A stretch of 21,059 nucleotides of DNA. Origin: a virus. Each line of letters starts with the position of its first letter. Positions within the stretch are counted from its first letter, which is position 1. Location: the IMG/VR virus record IMGVR_UViG_3300007734_000454, positions 1 through 21,059 of that record. One strand, 5' to 3'. Made by a program: the position numbers and the translations under genes. The notes beneath the pieces are model-generated. The model made no database searches. It was given only the letters and a program-made list of their open reading frames with translations, and had not been told where the DNA came from. This document shows, in pieces, positions 13,068 to 20,322 of the stretch.

Positions 13068-13123
13068 TCCGGGAAACCCGGTGTATCAAACAGTCCCGGC
13101 TGACTGTCATGCAAGATTGATAC
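13068..13123 (+). other. Structured leader after the capsid terminator
   Basis: Between the terminator and the next gene are CCGGG-AAA-CCCGG (13069-13081) and a nested structure: an outer stem GTATCAA (13083-13089) with TTGATAC (13117-13123), enclosing ACAGTC (13090-13095) with GACTGT (13102-13107). A TATAAC follows at 13125-13130 as a possible -10 but has no convincing -35. The next ORF starts at 13148 with GGAG eight bases upstream. It may be a folded 5' leader or a processing site. Confidence 0.45.
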
Positions 13124-13147
13124 GCTATAACGCATGGAGATATTTTT

Positions 13148-13639
13148 ATGGGATTCGCAACTCACCTTGGCCCTTGGCTGCTCGGAACTGTTAAAAACAC
13201 CACCGGTACTACCGCAGGTACTATCCGCAATCTGGGCGCAACTGTGGTTTCGCAGTCTAAAGCCATTGTGTACACAGACACTACTGCTGGAACAACCGCT
13301 TTTACGATTCCAGCAGGCTCACAGATTCTGACCGCTTCGTTTAACACTACTGTTGCATACGCAACTACCACTCCTACATACGCGCTTTTTGTCAACGCTG
13401 TTGCAATCAATACAGCCGCAAACGGAAGTGTATTTACAAACACTGGCATCGTAAACATTTTGCTTGGCAATAACAATGCCGCTGGCGCTGTGTTGTGTAA
13501 CAACGTAGGTACAGGCGATGCAATCATCACGTTTACACAGGCTAACGTCACCGCCACTTCTGGCGCTGGTATATTGACCCTGACGTATGTTGTAAAAGAC
13601 AGCGACGGCTCTGCTAATCCAACCGCCACTCAACAGTGA
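13148..13639 (+). CDS. Probable virion beta-structure protein, 163 aa
   Basis: After MGFATHLGPWLLGTVKNTTG, a start I associate with structural proteins of uncultured aquatic phages, the sequence is Thr/Ala/Val/Asn-rich and nearly free of charged residues, as expected of a beta-sandwich surface protein. YDT-type strands alternate (AFTIPAGSQILTASFNTTV; TYALFVNAVAINT; VNILLGNNNAAGAVLCNN). No signal peptide is evident despite the hydrophobic start. The ATG at 13148 has GGAG upstream. It is the first gene after the capsid terminator. A head decoration or short spike role is possible; the exact role is unknown. Confidence 0.7.
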   Translation: MGFATHLGPWLLGTVKNTTGTTAGTIRNLGATVVSQSKAIVYTDTTAGTTAFTIPAGSQILTASFNTTVAYATTTPTYALFVNAVAINTAANGSVFTNTGIVNILLGNNNAAGAVLCNNVGTGDAIITFTQANVTATSGAGILTLTYVVKDSDGSANPTATQQ

Positions 13640-13651
13640 TAGGAGCGTAAA

Positions 13652-13993
13652 ATGCGCCCTGTCAGATTAACCGCAGCGGGAGTTGCTAACTCCAACGTCT
13701 ATCCGGTAGATACCTATGTTTCGCCTGCTAATTGGGGCTTGGCATTGGTAATTACTGGAACGGTGAATGCCTATGTCCAATACACGTTTGACAATGTGTT
13801 TGCTGCGGATTTTGCTCCGTCTTCAGCAACATGGTTCTTTCACCCATCAACACCAACTGGAGTTCCGGCAACGGCAAACTTTAACGGGAACATAGCATAT
13901 CCTTGCACGGGCATTCGTTTATCGTTGGCTGCTGGAACCACGGGTTCTGCAATATTGACAATTATTCAAGCAGGTGGCGGAGGATTAGCATGA
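13652..13993 (+). CDS. Small virion-type protein, 113 aa
   Basis: Not assigned a function. It begins MRPVRLTAAGVANSNVYPVD and is uncharged and beta-rich, with YVQYTFDNVFAADFAPSSATWFFHP, then a GIRLSLAAGTTGSAILTIIQAGGGG end. That pattern suits a small capsid-surface or head-completion protein. ATAGGAGCGTAAA precedes the ATG. Its stop overlaps the next start (ATGA). It lies between the 163-aa virion protein and the coiled-coil protein, so it probably belongs to the same accessory structural set. Confidence 0.7.
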   Translation: MRPVRLTAAGVANSNVYPVDTYVSPANWGLALVITGTVNAYVQYTFDNVFAADFAPSSATWFFHPSTPTGVPATANFNGNIAYPCTGIRLSLAAGTTGSAILTIIQAGGGGLA

Positions 13994-14556
13994 CAACATA
14001 TAACCAAGATGGAACACCTATGGGTGGTGGCGGTGGGTCAAATCAGTTACTGGATTTGCTTGCTGTCGTATCCAACCCAGATGCGTATAACTCCAAGATA
14101 CAAGCTTTGCAAGACGTTATCAATGAACATAAAAAAGTCATTGACGCTGTTGGCCCTGCAAAGGACATCTTGGGCTTGCGCGAGCAAACCAAATCCGCTA
14201 GGGACGAAGCAGTAGCAAAGATTAAAGATGCTCAAACCAAAGCTGATGAAATGCTGGCAGCGGCAAATGCTCAGGCAGCAGCTACGGTCAGTCGTACCAA
14301 TGAGGACATGGCTGCACTTGCTGCTGAAGCAAAAGCTGCCAAAGATGAAGCAAAAGTAGACGCTAAAGCAGTTAAACAGGCTTTAAAAGATGCCGAGCAA
14401 TCCAAGGCTAGTGCGGATGCTGTCGTTGCGGATTACACGGCTCGTAGCAAGACTCTTGCGGATTCTCAAGCGACACTTGATGCGGCTATTGCTGAAACAC
14501 AAGCAGTGAAAGATGCAATCATTGCCAAGCATCAAGCGCTTATAGCGAGTCTGTAA
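13990..14556 (+). CDS. Alanine-rich coiled-coil protein, 188 aa
   Basis: A long helical rod: after a Gly-rich N-terminus (PMGGGGGSNQLLDLLAVVSNP) nearly all of residues 35-188 is Ala/Lys/Asp/Glu/Gln with heptad-like spacing (AKIKDAQTKADEMLAAANAQ; MAALAAEAKAAKDEAKVDAK; VKQALKDAEQ). The ATG at 13990 is chosen because GGAGGATTAGC lies upstream and it overlaps the previous stop by ATGA. An in-frame upstream start at 13903 would lie within the preceding gene. It directly precedes and couples to the tail fibre gene. A fibre-connecting rod, chaperone or internal virion protein are possible roles. No homology is claimed. Confidence 0.75.
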   Translation: MTTYNQDGTPMGGGGGSNQLLDLLAVVSNPDAYNSKIQALQDVINEHKKVIDAVGPAKDILGLREQTKSARDEAVAKIKDAQTKADEMLAAANAQAAATVSRTNEDMAALAAEAKAAKDEAKVDAKAVKQALKDAEQSKASADAVVADYTARSKTLADSQATLDAAIAETQAVKDAIIAKHQALIASL

Positions 14557-16436
14557 TGTCTATTGCACCCCACCCGGGTATAGTAGATTTTGGAACCTTC
14601 GCCTCCCCCACAGCTTCAACTGATGGGGTTCAGGGCGAGGTTCCAATGCCTTTGGCTGGGCAAGAAAACCATGTTCTGAGCGCCAGCGGATGGATTCCCG
14701 GAGGCGGCGGTGGTTCAGGTACAGTTACGTCTGTCGCGGCTACGGGCGGCACAGGCATCAGTGTTACAGGAAGCCCGATAACCACTTCTGGCACACTGAA
14801 CATTACCAACACCGCGCCAGACCAAACGGTTGCGATCGCTTCTGGTACAGGCATCAACGCCACAGGCACTTACCCTAATTTCACAGTTACAAACACCGCA
14901 CCAGATCAAACTGTAGCGTTTACAAACGGCACTGGCATCAATGTCACAGGTACTTACCCGAACTTCACAGTCACAAACACTAGCCCTTCTAGCGGCGGAA
15001 CAGTTACAAGTGTTTCAGGTACAGGAACGGTCAGCGGATTAACATTATCAGGCACAGTCACCAACTCAGGCAATTTAACCCTTGGCGGCTCAATCACAGG
15101 ATTTGCAACAAGCGGGGCTAATACCAACCTGACATCTGTGGCTTTGACAACAGGCACAATTTCCACCGCCCCCAGTTCAAGCAATGATATTGTCAACAAG
15201 TCCTATGCCGACTCAATTGCGTCTGGCGTTAACTTTCATGCTGCGGCGCAATACGCAACGACAGCGGCCTTACCAGCAAACACTTACAACAATGGTTCAA
15301 GCGGTGTTGGCGCAACATTAACGGCTGTGGCGGTTGGTACGCTGACCATTGACAGCTACACATTGGTCATTGGCGATGTGGGTAAGCGTTTACTGATAAA
15401 AAATGAGGCAACCCAAGCTAACAATGGCGTATACATATTAACTCAAGCAGGAACGGCGTTATTGCCGTATATCCTGACAAGGGCGACAGACTACGACACA
15501 AGCGGTGCAGGCACAAATGAAGTAGATCAGGGCGACTTGATTTTGGTGATTAACGGCACGACAAACGCAAATACCTCATGGGTACAGCAGACACCACTAC
15601 CAATCACGATTGGCACAACGGCAATTGTGTTTATCCAGTTTGCGGCGATCCAGACGTACACAGCAGGCACTGGCTTAACCTTAACAACCAACCAGTTTTC
15701 AATTACCAACACTGGAACGGCGGGTACATATGGCACTTCTACGCAAATTCCTGTATTCGTTACCAACGCACAAGGACAGGTTACAAGTGTTACTAATACT
15801 GCAATAGGAACGCTGAATCAAAACACAACAGGAACGGCAACATTAGCCAAAAGCACTTCAGCGTTTACAACTGGCACAGCACAAACCTATACCGCACCAT
15901 CAAACACTCAGTGGGTTAAGGTTACGGTGGTTGGACCAGGCGGGAACGGCGGGGCGGCAACTGGACAAAGGGCAACAGGCGGCGGTGGTGGTGGTGTAGC
16001 AATTAAATGGCTATCCATGACCGCAGGACAAACCTTAACGTATACCGTTGGCACAGCATCAGGAACGGCATCCACCGTGGCATCTGGCACACTGACCATT
16101 ACCACAATAACGGCAAACTCAGGCACAAACGGCGCAGGCACGGCATATGCGGCATCCATCACCGCAGGCGGCGCAAGTGGCACAGCAACCAACGGCGATG
16201 TCAACATCACTGGTGGGCAAGGTGGCTATTCGTTTGGTTCTGGTACAACCATTACAACTAATTTTAGTGGCAAAGGCGGGGATTGTCCGGGCTTTGGTTC
16301 TGGTGGCGCTGCCGTGGCAATTGTGGCAACCGCAGGGGTACAGGGTAACGGCTTTGGTGCTGGCGGCGGCGGTGCTCACGGCAACGCAACAGCCGCCAAC
16401 GGTCGTGGTGGAATCATCATTTTTGAGGCATACTAA
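14556..16436 (+). CDS. Tail fibre / receptor-binding protein, 626 aa
   Basis: Likely the host-recognition fibre. Region 1 (about 50-215) is a Gly/Thr/Ser-rich beta shaft with internal repeats (NTAPDQTVA and GTGIN.TGTYPNFTVTNT, each seen twice, residues 85-142). Region 2 (about 222-375) has the fibre module ending in LTIDSYTLVIGDVGKRLLIKNEATQ-type and NNGVYILTQ, ILTRATDYDT, VINGTTNANTSWVQQT, common in phage tail fibres. Region 3 (about 436-626) is a glycine-rich tip (VKVTVVGPGGNGGAATGQ; GGGGGG; FGAGGGGAHGN; GRGGIIIFEAY), like glycine-rich adhesin domains. No collagen triplets or chaperone domain are seen. The TAATG overlap couples it to the coiled-coil gene. The tip is probably fast evolving. 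Confidence 0.85.
   Translation: MSIAPHPGIVDFGTFASPTASTDGVQGEVPMPLAGQENHVLSASGWIPGGGGGSGTVTSVAATGGTGISVTGSPITTSGTLNITNTAPDQTVAIASGTGINATGTYPNFTVTNTAPDQTVAFTNGTGINVTGTYPNFTVTNTSPSSGGTVTSVSGTGTVSGLTLSGTVTNSGNLTLGGSITGFATSGANTNLTSVALTTGTISTAPSSSNDIVNKSYADSIASGVNFHAAAQYATTAALPANTYNNGSSGVGATLTAVAVGTLTIDSYTLVIGDVGKRLLIKNEATQANNGVYILTQAGTALLPYILTRATDYDTSGAGTNEVDQGDLILVINGTTNANTSWVQQTPLPITIGTTAIVFIQFAAIQTYTAGTGLTLTTNQFSITNTGTAGTYGTSTQIPVFVTNAQGQVTSVTNTAIGTLNQNTTGTATLAKSTSAFTTGTAQTYTAPSNTQWVKVTVVGPGGNGGAATGQRATGGGGGGVAIKWLSMTAGQTLTYTVGTASGTASTVASGTLTITTITANSGTNGAGTAYAASITAGGASGTATNGDVNITGGQGGYSFGSGTTITTNFSGKGGDCPGFGSGGAAVAIVATAGVQGNGFGAGGGGAHGNATAANGRGGIIIFEAY
14808..14981 (+). repeat. Intragenic repeats in the fibre shaft
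   Basis: Two adjacent units of about 87 bp encode NTAPDQTVA followed by GTGIN and TGTYPNFTVTNT. They differ at several silent sites, so they are an older duplication rather than a recent one. They encode shaft units of the tail fibre. Confidence 0.75.
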
Positions 16437-16479
16437 AACGTTTGCTTAAAACACAGAAACGCAGTAAAGTCAACATATC

Positions 16480-16725
16480 ATGGCAAAATCAGCAGCATGG
16501 ACACGCAAAGAAGGCAAGAACCCAAACGGGGGCTTGAACGCCAAAGGTCGGGCCTCCGCGAAGAAGCAGGGCATGAATCTGAAGCCTCCTCAACCAGAGG
16601 GCGGCAAACGCCGCGACTCTTTTTGCGCCCGTATGGAAGGCATGAAGAAGAAGCTGACAAGTACAAAGACCGCAAAAGACCCCGATTCGAGGATTAACAA
16701 AAGTTTGAAAGCATGGAAATGTTGA
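16480..16725 (+). CDS. Small Lys/Arg-rich protein, 81 aa
   Basis: The start MAKSAAWTRKEGKNPNGGLNAKGRA is a signature of small basic proteins found in marine and freshwater phages; I recall it as a domain of unknown function (possibly DUF6321), but could not check. It ends PDSRINKSLKAWKC. Highly basic and probably flexible, so it may bind DNA or RNA. It follows the fibre gene after a 43-nt gap. No good ribosome site is seen; TTGCTT and TAAAGT, 17 nt apart before the start, are a weak promoter candidate. One cysteine is near the middle and one is the last residue. Confidence 0.75.
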   Translation: MAKSAAWTRKEGKNPNGGLNAKGRASAKKQGMNLKPPQPEGGKRRDSFCARMEGMKKKLTSTKTAKDPDSRINKSLKAWKC

Positions 16726-16726
16726 T

Positions 16727-16924
16727 ATGACTGACCACGATCACGAAACACTAAAGCACATCCTTGATGGTGCATCCATTATCACTGTCATAGGAACGCT
16801 TGTGGAATTCTTACCTGCTGTCTCAGCACTGCTCAGTATTGTCTGGGTGGCAATCCGCATCTATGAAACCGAGACCATGAAGAAATTGTTGAATCGTAAG
16901 AAAGACGATGCCGAGCACAAGTAA
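16727..16924 (+). CDS. Holin-like small membrane protein, 65 aa
   Basis: A charged N-terminus (MTDHDHETLKHILDG) is followed by one long or two short hydrophobic segments (about residues 17-44, ASIITVIGTLVEFLPAVSALLSIVWVAI). A basic cytoplasmic-type tail comes next (MKKLLNRKKDDAEHK). The size and layout resemble small phage holins of the type found in T7-like phages, which form membrane holes at lysis, and the middle resembles small proteins of other aquatic phages. No endolysin or spanin lies in the window, so the call is cautious. It starts 1 nt after the previous stop and overlaps the next gene by 17 nt. Confidence 0.6.
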   Translation: MTDHDHETLKHILDGASIITVIGTLVEFLPAVSALLSIVWVAIRIYETETMKKLLNRKKDDAEHK

Positions 16925-17237
16925 GAAGCAGCACAATTTCATGGAAGCGGTGGCCCACAATCCAGCGTTTGCCAAGAAAGCCGGAGTCCCACAGTCTGTG
17001 GGCAAGGATTTTTCAACTGCCGACAAAGGCAAAACTTTTAAAAGAGGTGGTGATATGGCTAAAGCAAACCCGTTCATGGAAATGATTGCCAAGAAAAAAG
17101 CAATGGCAGCAGGCAAGAAAGAAATGCCAATGAAGAAGATGGCTGCTGGTGGTTACACCAGTGCTGCTGATGGCGTTGCTACCAAAGGCAAAACCAAAGC
17201 CAAGCAAATCGTCATGAAAAAAGGCGGGAAGTGCTGA
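16908..17237 (+). CDS. Lys-rich protein, apparent fusion, 109 aa
   Basis: The first 49 residues (MPSTSKKQHNFMEAVAHNPAFAKK...) and the rest (MAKANPFMEMIAKKKAMAAGKKEMPMKK...) look like two small basic proteins that I recall as separate in related phages, joined here. A good ribosome site (AGAGGTGG, 17043-17050) precedes an internal ATG at 17055, so the second may also be made alone. The end carries the ADGVATKGKTKAK motif (87-99) and KKGGKC. The function is unknown; high basicity suggests DNA binding or a disordered virion protein. The start overlaps the membrane gene by 17 nt, without a clear ribosome site of its own. Confidence 0.65.
   Translation: MPSTSKKQHNFMEAVAHNPAFAKKAGVPQSVGKDFSTADKGKTFKRGGDMAKANPFMEMIAKKKAMAAGKKEMPMKKMAAGGYTSAADGVATKGKTKAKQIVMKKGGKC
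17055..17237 (+). CDS. Possible internal gene within the fusion, 60 aa
   Basis: An in-frame start with AGAGGTGGTGAT before it would give MAKANPFMEMIAKKKAMAAGKKE... This resembles small KKGG-ending proteins from other phages and could be an independent product. It is not distinguishable from an internal methionine without proteomics. Confidence 0.35.
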   Translation: MAKANPFMEMIAKKKAMAAGKKEMPMKKMAAGGYTSAADGVATKGKTKAKQIVMKKGGKC

Positions 17238-17238
17238 G

Positions 17239-17487
17239 ATGAGACCTTCACGCGGCATGGGCGACATCAACCCGTCAAAAATGCCGGGTAGAAAGACGAT
17301 CAAACGCAAGGATGATCCGAACAAGGTCGCCATGTACGCAGAGGGTGGAGAGGTTTGGGATAAACCCAACCCCGCCAAGAAGCACACAAAGCTGTCACCA
17401 GAGAAGAAAGCCAAAGCTAAGGCTGCGGCAAAAGCTGCTGGCAGACCTTACCCAAACTTAATCGACAACATGCGGATGTCTAAATAA
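17239..17487 (+). CDS. Lys-rich hypothetical protein, 82 aa
   Basis: Starts MRPSRGMGDINPSKMPGRKTIKRKDDPNKVAMYAEGGEVWDKPNP in part, followed by an Ala/Lys helix (KAKAKAAAKAAGRPYPNLIDNMRMSK). It is very basic, with no membrane segment and no cysteine. Such proteins accompany connector genes in related uncultured phages as I recall. Its GEVWDKPNPAKK segment and RPYPNLIDNMR end are the distinctive parts. It starts one base after the previous stop and its stop overlaps the connector start (TAATGG). The role is unknown: possibly a neck or packaged-DNA component. Confidence 0.7.
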   Translation: MRPSRGMGDINPSKMPGRKTIKRKDDPNKVAMYAEGGEVWDKPNPAKKHTKLSPEKKAKAKAAAKAAGRPYPNLIDNMRMSK

Positions 17488-18413
17488 TGGCGAACACCTC
17501 TGGGTCAGCAGGCTTCAATTTAGACCTCACCGAACTGGTAGAGGAAGCGTTTGAGCGTGCTGGTTCAGAAATGCGCACGGGTTATGACCTAAGAACTGCA
17601 CGGCGATCATTGAACCTATTGTTTGCTGACTGGGCAAACCGTGGCATCAACATGTGGACGTTTGAGCAGGGCACCATTACCTTTGAGCAGGGGTTGAATA
17701 CCTACGCCATCCCCAACGATACGGTGGATTTGTTGGATCATGTGATCCGAACCAACTCAAACGTGGCTTCCACCCAGTCAGATTTGACAATCACACGCAT
17801 TAGCGTGTCCACCTACGCGACCATCCCCAATAAGTTGACCCAAGCCAGACCAATTCAGGTCTGGTATCAGCGTCTGGACGGCCAGAACGCCCCTGCGGGC
17901 GTGACTTTGGCAACCACCATAACGTCAACAGCCACCACAATTACTCTCTCCAGCACTGTTGGTCTGGCCACATCAGGCTACATCACGATGGACAGTGAAA
18001 CAATCTACTACACATACGTGGATGGCAACGACTTGGGTGACTGTTTCCGTGCCCAGAACAACACGACTGCCGCAGCCCACACCAGTGGTGCGGCTGTCTA
18101 CGTCCCCAACCTCCCCCGAATCACTGTTTGGCCTACTCCTGATGGCTCCCAGACCTATCAGTTCGTGTACTGGCGCATGCGTCGGGTGCAAGATGCCGGT
18201 AGCGGTGTGAACGTCATGGATGTGCCCTTCCGATTTGTGCCTTGCATGGTGGCTGGACTGGCCTACTACATCGCTTTAAAAGTGCCGGGTGGTTTGGAAC
18301 GCATACAGTTGCTAAAAGCACAGTATGACGAGGCTTGGATGTCGGCGGCAGACGAGGATCAGGAGCGTGCAGCCTTGCGTTTAGTCCCGCGTCAAATGTT
18401 CATTGGGGGGTAA
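17487..18413 (+). CDS. Head-tail adaptor, P22 gp4-like, 308 aa
   Basis: Likely joins portal to tail and closes the packed head, as P22 gp4 does. The N-terminal domain (LVEEAFERAGSEMRTGYDLRTARRSLNLLFADWANRGINMWTF, about 17-58) has the pattern of gp4 family proteins, in which A....L.....W...GIN.W is shared. A beta domain is inserted at about 138-206 (VTLATTITSTATTITLSSTVGLATSGYITM, ETIYYTYVDGNDLGDCFRAQNNTTAAAHTSGAAV), a surface domain seen in fibre-like phage proteins. The C-terminus is a helical adaptor end (FVPCMVAGLAYYIALKV, LKAQYDEAWMSAADEDQERA). It is longer than P22 gp4, chiefly through the insertion. It overlaps the previous gene by one base. Confidence 0.75.
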   Translation: MANTSGSAGFNLDLTELVEEAFERAGSEMRTGYDLRTARRSLNLLFADWANRGINMWTFEQGTITFEQGLNTYAIPNDTVDLLDHVIRTNSNVASTQSDLTITRISVSTYATIPNKLTQARPIQVWYQRLDGQNAPAGVTLATTITSTATTITLSSTVGLATSGYITMDSETIYYTYVDGNDLGDCFRAQNNTTAAAHTSGAAVYVPNLPRITVWPTPDGSQTYQFVYWRMRRVQDAGSGVNVMDVPFRFVPCMVAGLAYYIALKVPGGLERIQLLKAQYDEAWMSAADEDQERAALRLVPRQMFIGG

Positions 18414-18416
18414 GAC

Positions 18417-18764
18417 ATGCCAAAACCAGATTTAGATATAGCCAGCGCAATGCCGATGGTTAGGCTGGCAAGAACTGCGGGTCAAGGGGCAATCCTTGGT
18501 GCAAAAAATCAACTTAATGCGCTTCGGGCAGAAAACCCACAAGCGTACGACAAGTCCATGCAGGAAGAAAATGCCTTTAATGCTGCGGCTAGCCGTGCTG
18601 GCCCTGCATTGCGTGCTCAAGCTAATGAACCAATGCAAGAACTTGCAACCAAAGACTACCAAAAGCCTGAAGGAATGCTTTTAAAAAAAGGTGGCAAGGT
18701 TACCGCTTCTTCCCGCGCAGACGGTATAGCCCAGCGTGGTAAAACCAGAGGGAGAGTGGTTTAA
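18417..18764 (+). CDS. Small basic protein with GKT motif, 115 aa
   Basis: Not recognised. It has an Ala/Gln-rich helical body (residues 10-80, LARTAGQGAILGAKNQLNALRAENPQAYDKS; ENAFNAAASRAGPALRAQANEP) and a basic end with KKGGK, ADGIAQRGKTRGR (101-113) and VV. That end matches the motif of the gene at 16908-17237. GGGGGGTAAGAC precedes the start, and the stop overlaps the next start (TAATGG). It may be a small head-completion or DNA-binding protein. The recurring basic tag suggests a shared targeting or binding function. Confidence 0.7.
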   Translation: MPKPDLDIASAMPMVRLARTAGQGAILGAKNQLNALRAENPQAYDKSMQEENAFNAAASRAGPALRAQANEPMQELATKDYQKPEGMLLKKGGKVTASSRADGIAQRGKTRGRVV

Positions 18765-19153
18765 TGGGAAATCGGTTTGCCAGTGGCAAAAACTCAATTG
18801 CCGAGTGCGACCGGTGCGGTTTTCGGTACAAACTGACTGAGCTTAAAAAGCTGGTTGTCAAAACCAAGACATACGACTTGAAGGTGTGTCCTCAGTGCTG
18901 GGAACCGGATCAGCCGCAGTTGTTGCTGGGCATGTACCCAGTGGACGACCCGCAAGGAGTGCGTGATCCGCGTCCTGACCTAAGTTACCAAGTCTCTGGC
19001 TTGCTGGCAGATGGTTACAGCGGTGGTGGTAGCCGAGTATTTCAGTGGGGATGGAACCCAGTTGGGGGTGCATCCAGTTTTGATGCTGTTCTGACCCCAA
19101 ATAATTTGGCAATGGCAGTAGAAATTGGTACAGTTACAGTTGCAACGACATAA
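18764..19153 (+). CDS. Zinc-ribbon-like protein, 129 aa
   Basis: Two CxxC pairs, C15-DR-C18-GF and C42-PQ-C45-WEPDQPQLLLGMYPVDDP, make a likely zinc site with about 24 residues between them. KLVVKTKTYDLKVCPQC runs into the second. The C-terminal part (RVFQWGWNPVGGASSFDAVLTPNNLAMAVEIGTVTV) is beta-rich and may be a separate virion-type domain. The N-terminal CDRCGF...CPQCWEPDQPQ region resembles proteins of other aquatic phages by recall. It lies in the neck cluster, overlapping the previous stop. A structural role with metal-stabilised fold is more likely than regulation. Confidence 0.75.
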   Translation: MGNRFASGKNSIAECDRCGFRYKLTELKKLVVKTKTYDLKVCPQCWEPDQPQLLLGMYPVDDPQGVRDPRPDLSYQVSGLLADGYSGGGSRVFQWGWNPVGGASSFDAVLTPNNLAMAVEIGTVTVATT

Positions 19154-19163
19154 GGAGTCGATC

Positions 19164-19364
19164 ATGGCAAAAATGGAATCAGGCGCAGCAGATAAAAAGC
19201 AAGATGTTGCTTTAATCAAAAAAGCGTTTAAACAACACGACACCCAAGAACATAAGGGTGGCAAGGGCACATCGTTGAAGCTGGCCAAAGGCGGCAAGAC
19301 CAATGAGATGATGCTGAGCATGGGTCGTGGTATGGCTAAAGTTGCAAATCAGCGAGGCAAATAA
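19164..19364 (+). CDS. Small Lys-rich protein, 66 aa
   Basis: Begins MAKMESGAADKKQDVALIKKAFKQH, then DTQEHKGGKGTSLKLAKGGKTNEMM and a Met/Gly-rich end, LSMGRGMAKVANQRGK. The ATG at 19164 is chosen because AAGGAGTCGATC lies just upstream; an in-frame start at 19125 would add 13 residues encoded inside the previous gene. The acidic and basic parts suggest an amphipathic helix followed by a disordered tail. The function is unknown. Its stop overlaps the next start (TAATGG). Confidence 0.75.
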   Translation: MAKMESGAADKKQDVALIKKAFKQHDTQEHKGGKGTSLKLAKGGKTNEMMLSMGRGMAKVANQRGK

Positions 19365-19630
19365 TGGCTAAATTCAGCAAAAAACAAGGCGGCAAAGAAG
19401 TTGGCGGTGCCAGCGTCTACGCACAACCACACACCATGTCTGGCAAGGCAGTTGGTATCTCTTCTACCCCCGGTAAAGAACCCAACCGTAGCAAGCTTGA
19501 CAGTCTTGATGTCAGCATTGGAAACATCAGTAAATCAGCAGGTAATGAATCTGTTAAGACTGATGGCATCAAAATGCGCGGCACTGGGGCAGCTACCAAA
19601 GGCTTAATGTCTAGAGGCCCGATGGCATGA
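19364..19630 (+). CDS. Small Lys/Gly-rich protein, 88 aa
   Basis: Begins MAKFSKKQGGKEVGGASVYAQPHTMSGKAVG, contains a polar middle (LDSLDVSIGNISKSAGNESVK), and ends TDGIKMRGTGAATKGLMSRGPMA, a variant of the ADG..A..GKT motif (66-80). It is basic, low in hydrophobic residues and probably disordered. It overlaps its neighbours on both sides (TAATGG at the start, the adaptor ATG at the end by 4 nt), so expression is coupled to the SU10-type adaptor. The function is unknown. Confidence 0.7.
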   Translation: MAKFSKKQGGKEVGGASVYAQPHTMSGKAVGISSTPGKEPNRSKLDSLDVSIGNISKSAGNESVKTDGIKMRGTGAATKGLMSRGPMA

Positions 19631-20322
19631 CGTACACTGAGCTTGTAGCCGCAATTCAAACCTACACGGAAAATACTTTTCCGACGATTACGCTTGCGGA
19701 TTCGTCTACGGTTTCGTCTACAACTCAGATAAATCGGTTCATTGAGCAAGCTGAACAACGCATTTACAACTCGGTTCAGTTTCCGTCAATTCGCAAAAAC
19801 GTAACAGGAACGGTAACAGCAAGCAATAAGTATTTGGCTTGCCCCGATGACTTTCTTGCTGTGTATTCGCTGGCTGTTATTGATGCTACGGGCGCGTACG
19901 AGTACTTATTAAACAAAGATGTGAACTTCATCCGTCAGGCATACCCAACTCCAACAGACACATCTATCCCTAAGTATTACGCTTTGTTTGGCCCAACGGT
20001 AGCGGCAAGTGTTATTTCCAACGAACTGTCGTTTATTCTTGGCCCAACACCAGATGCAGGGTATACCGTTGAGCTTCACTATTACTACTACCCAGAATCC
20101 ATCACTACGGCAGTTACAACTTGGCTTGGTGACAATTTCGACACCGTTCTGCTCTACGGCTCCTTGGTGGAAGCGTATACCTTTATGAAGGGCGAAGTGG
20201 ACATCATTACCGGATACGATGCCAAGTACAAAGAAGCCTTGGCTTTGGCTAAACGCCTTGGCGATGGCATGGAGCGTCAGGATGCTTACCGGTCTGGACA
20301 ATTCAGACAGGCGGTGACGTAA
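19627..20322 (+). CDS. Head-tail adaptor, SU10-type, 231 aa
   Basis: Probably forms a ring below the portal. The helix FIEQAEQRIYNSVQFPSIRKN (about 38-58) is followed by a beta segment with YLACPDDFLAVYSLAVIDATGAYEYL (73-98). The C-terminal region contains LGDNFDTVLLYGSLVEAYTFMKGEVDIITGYDAKYKEALALAKRLG (170-215), all features I associate with adaptor proteins of the SU10 kind, where PDDFL and a late Tyr-rich helical bundle are typical. It follows the small basic genes and overlaps the gene before by ATGA. With the P22 gp4-like protein upstream, the window may encode two stacked neck proteins. Confidence 0.7.
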   Translation: MTYTELVAAIQTYTENTFPTITLADSSTVSSTTQINRFIEQAEQRIYNSVQFPSIRKNVTGTVTASNKYLACPDDFLAVYSLAVIDATGAYEYLLNKDVNFIRQAYPTPTDTSIPKYYALFGPTVAASVISNELSFILGPTPDAGYTVELHYYYYPESITTAVTTWLGDNFDTVLLYGSLVEAYTFMKGEVDIITGYDAKYKEALALAKRLGDGMERQDAYRSGQFRQAVT

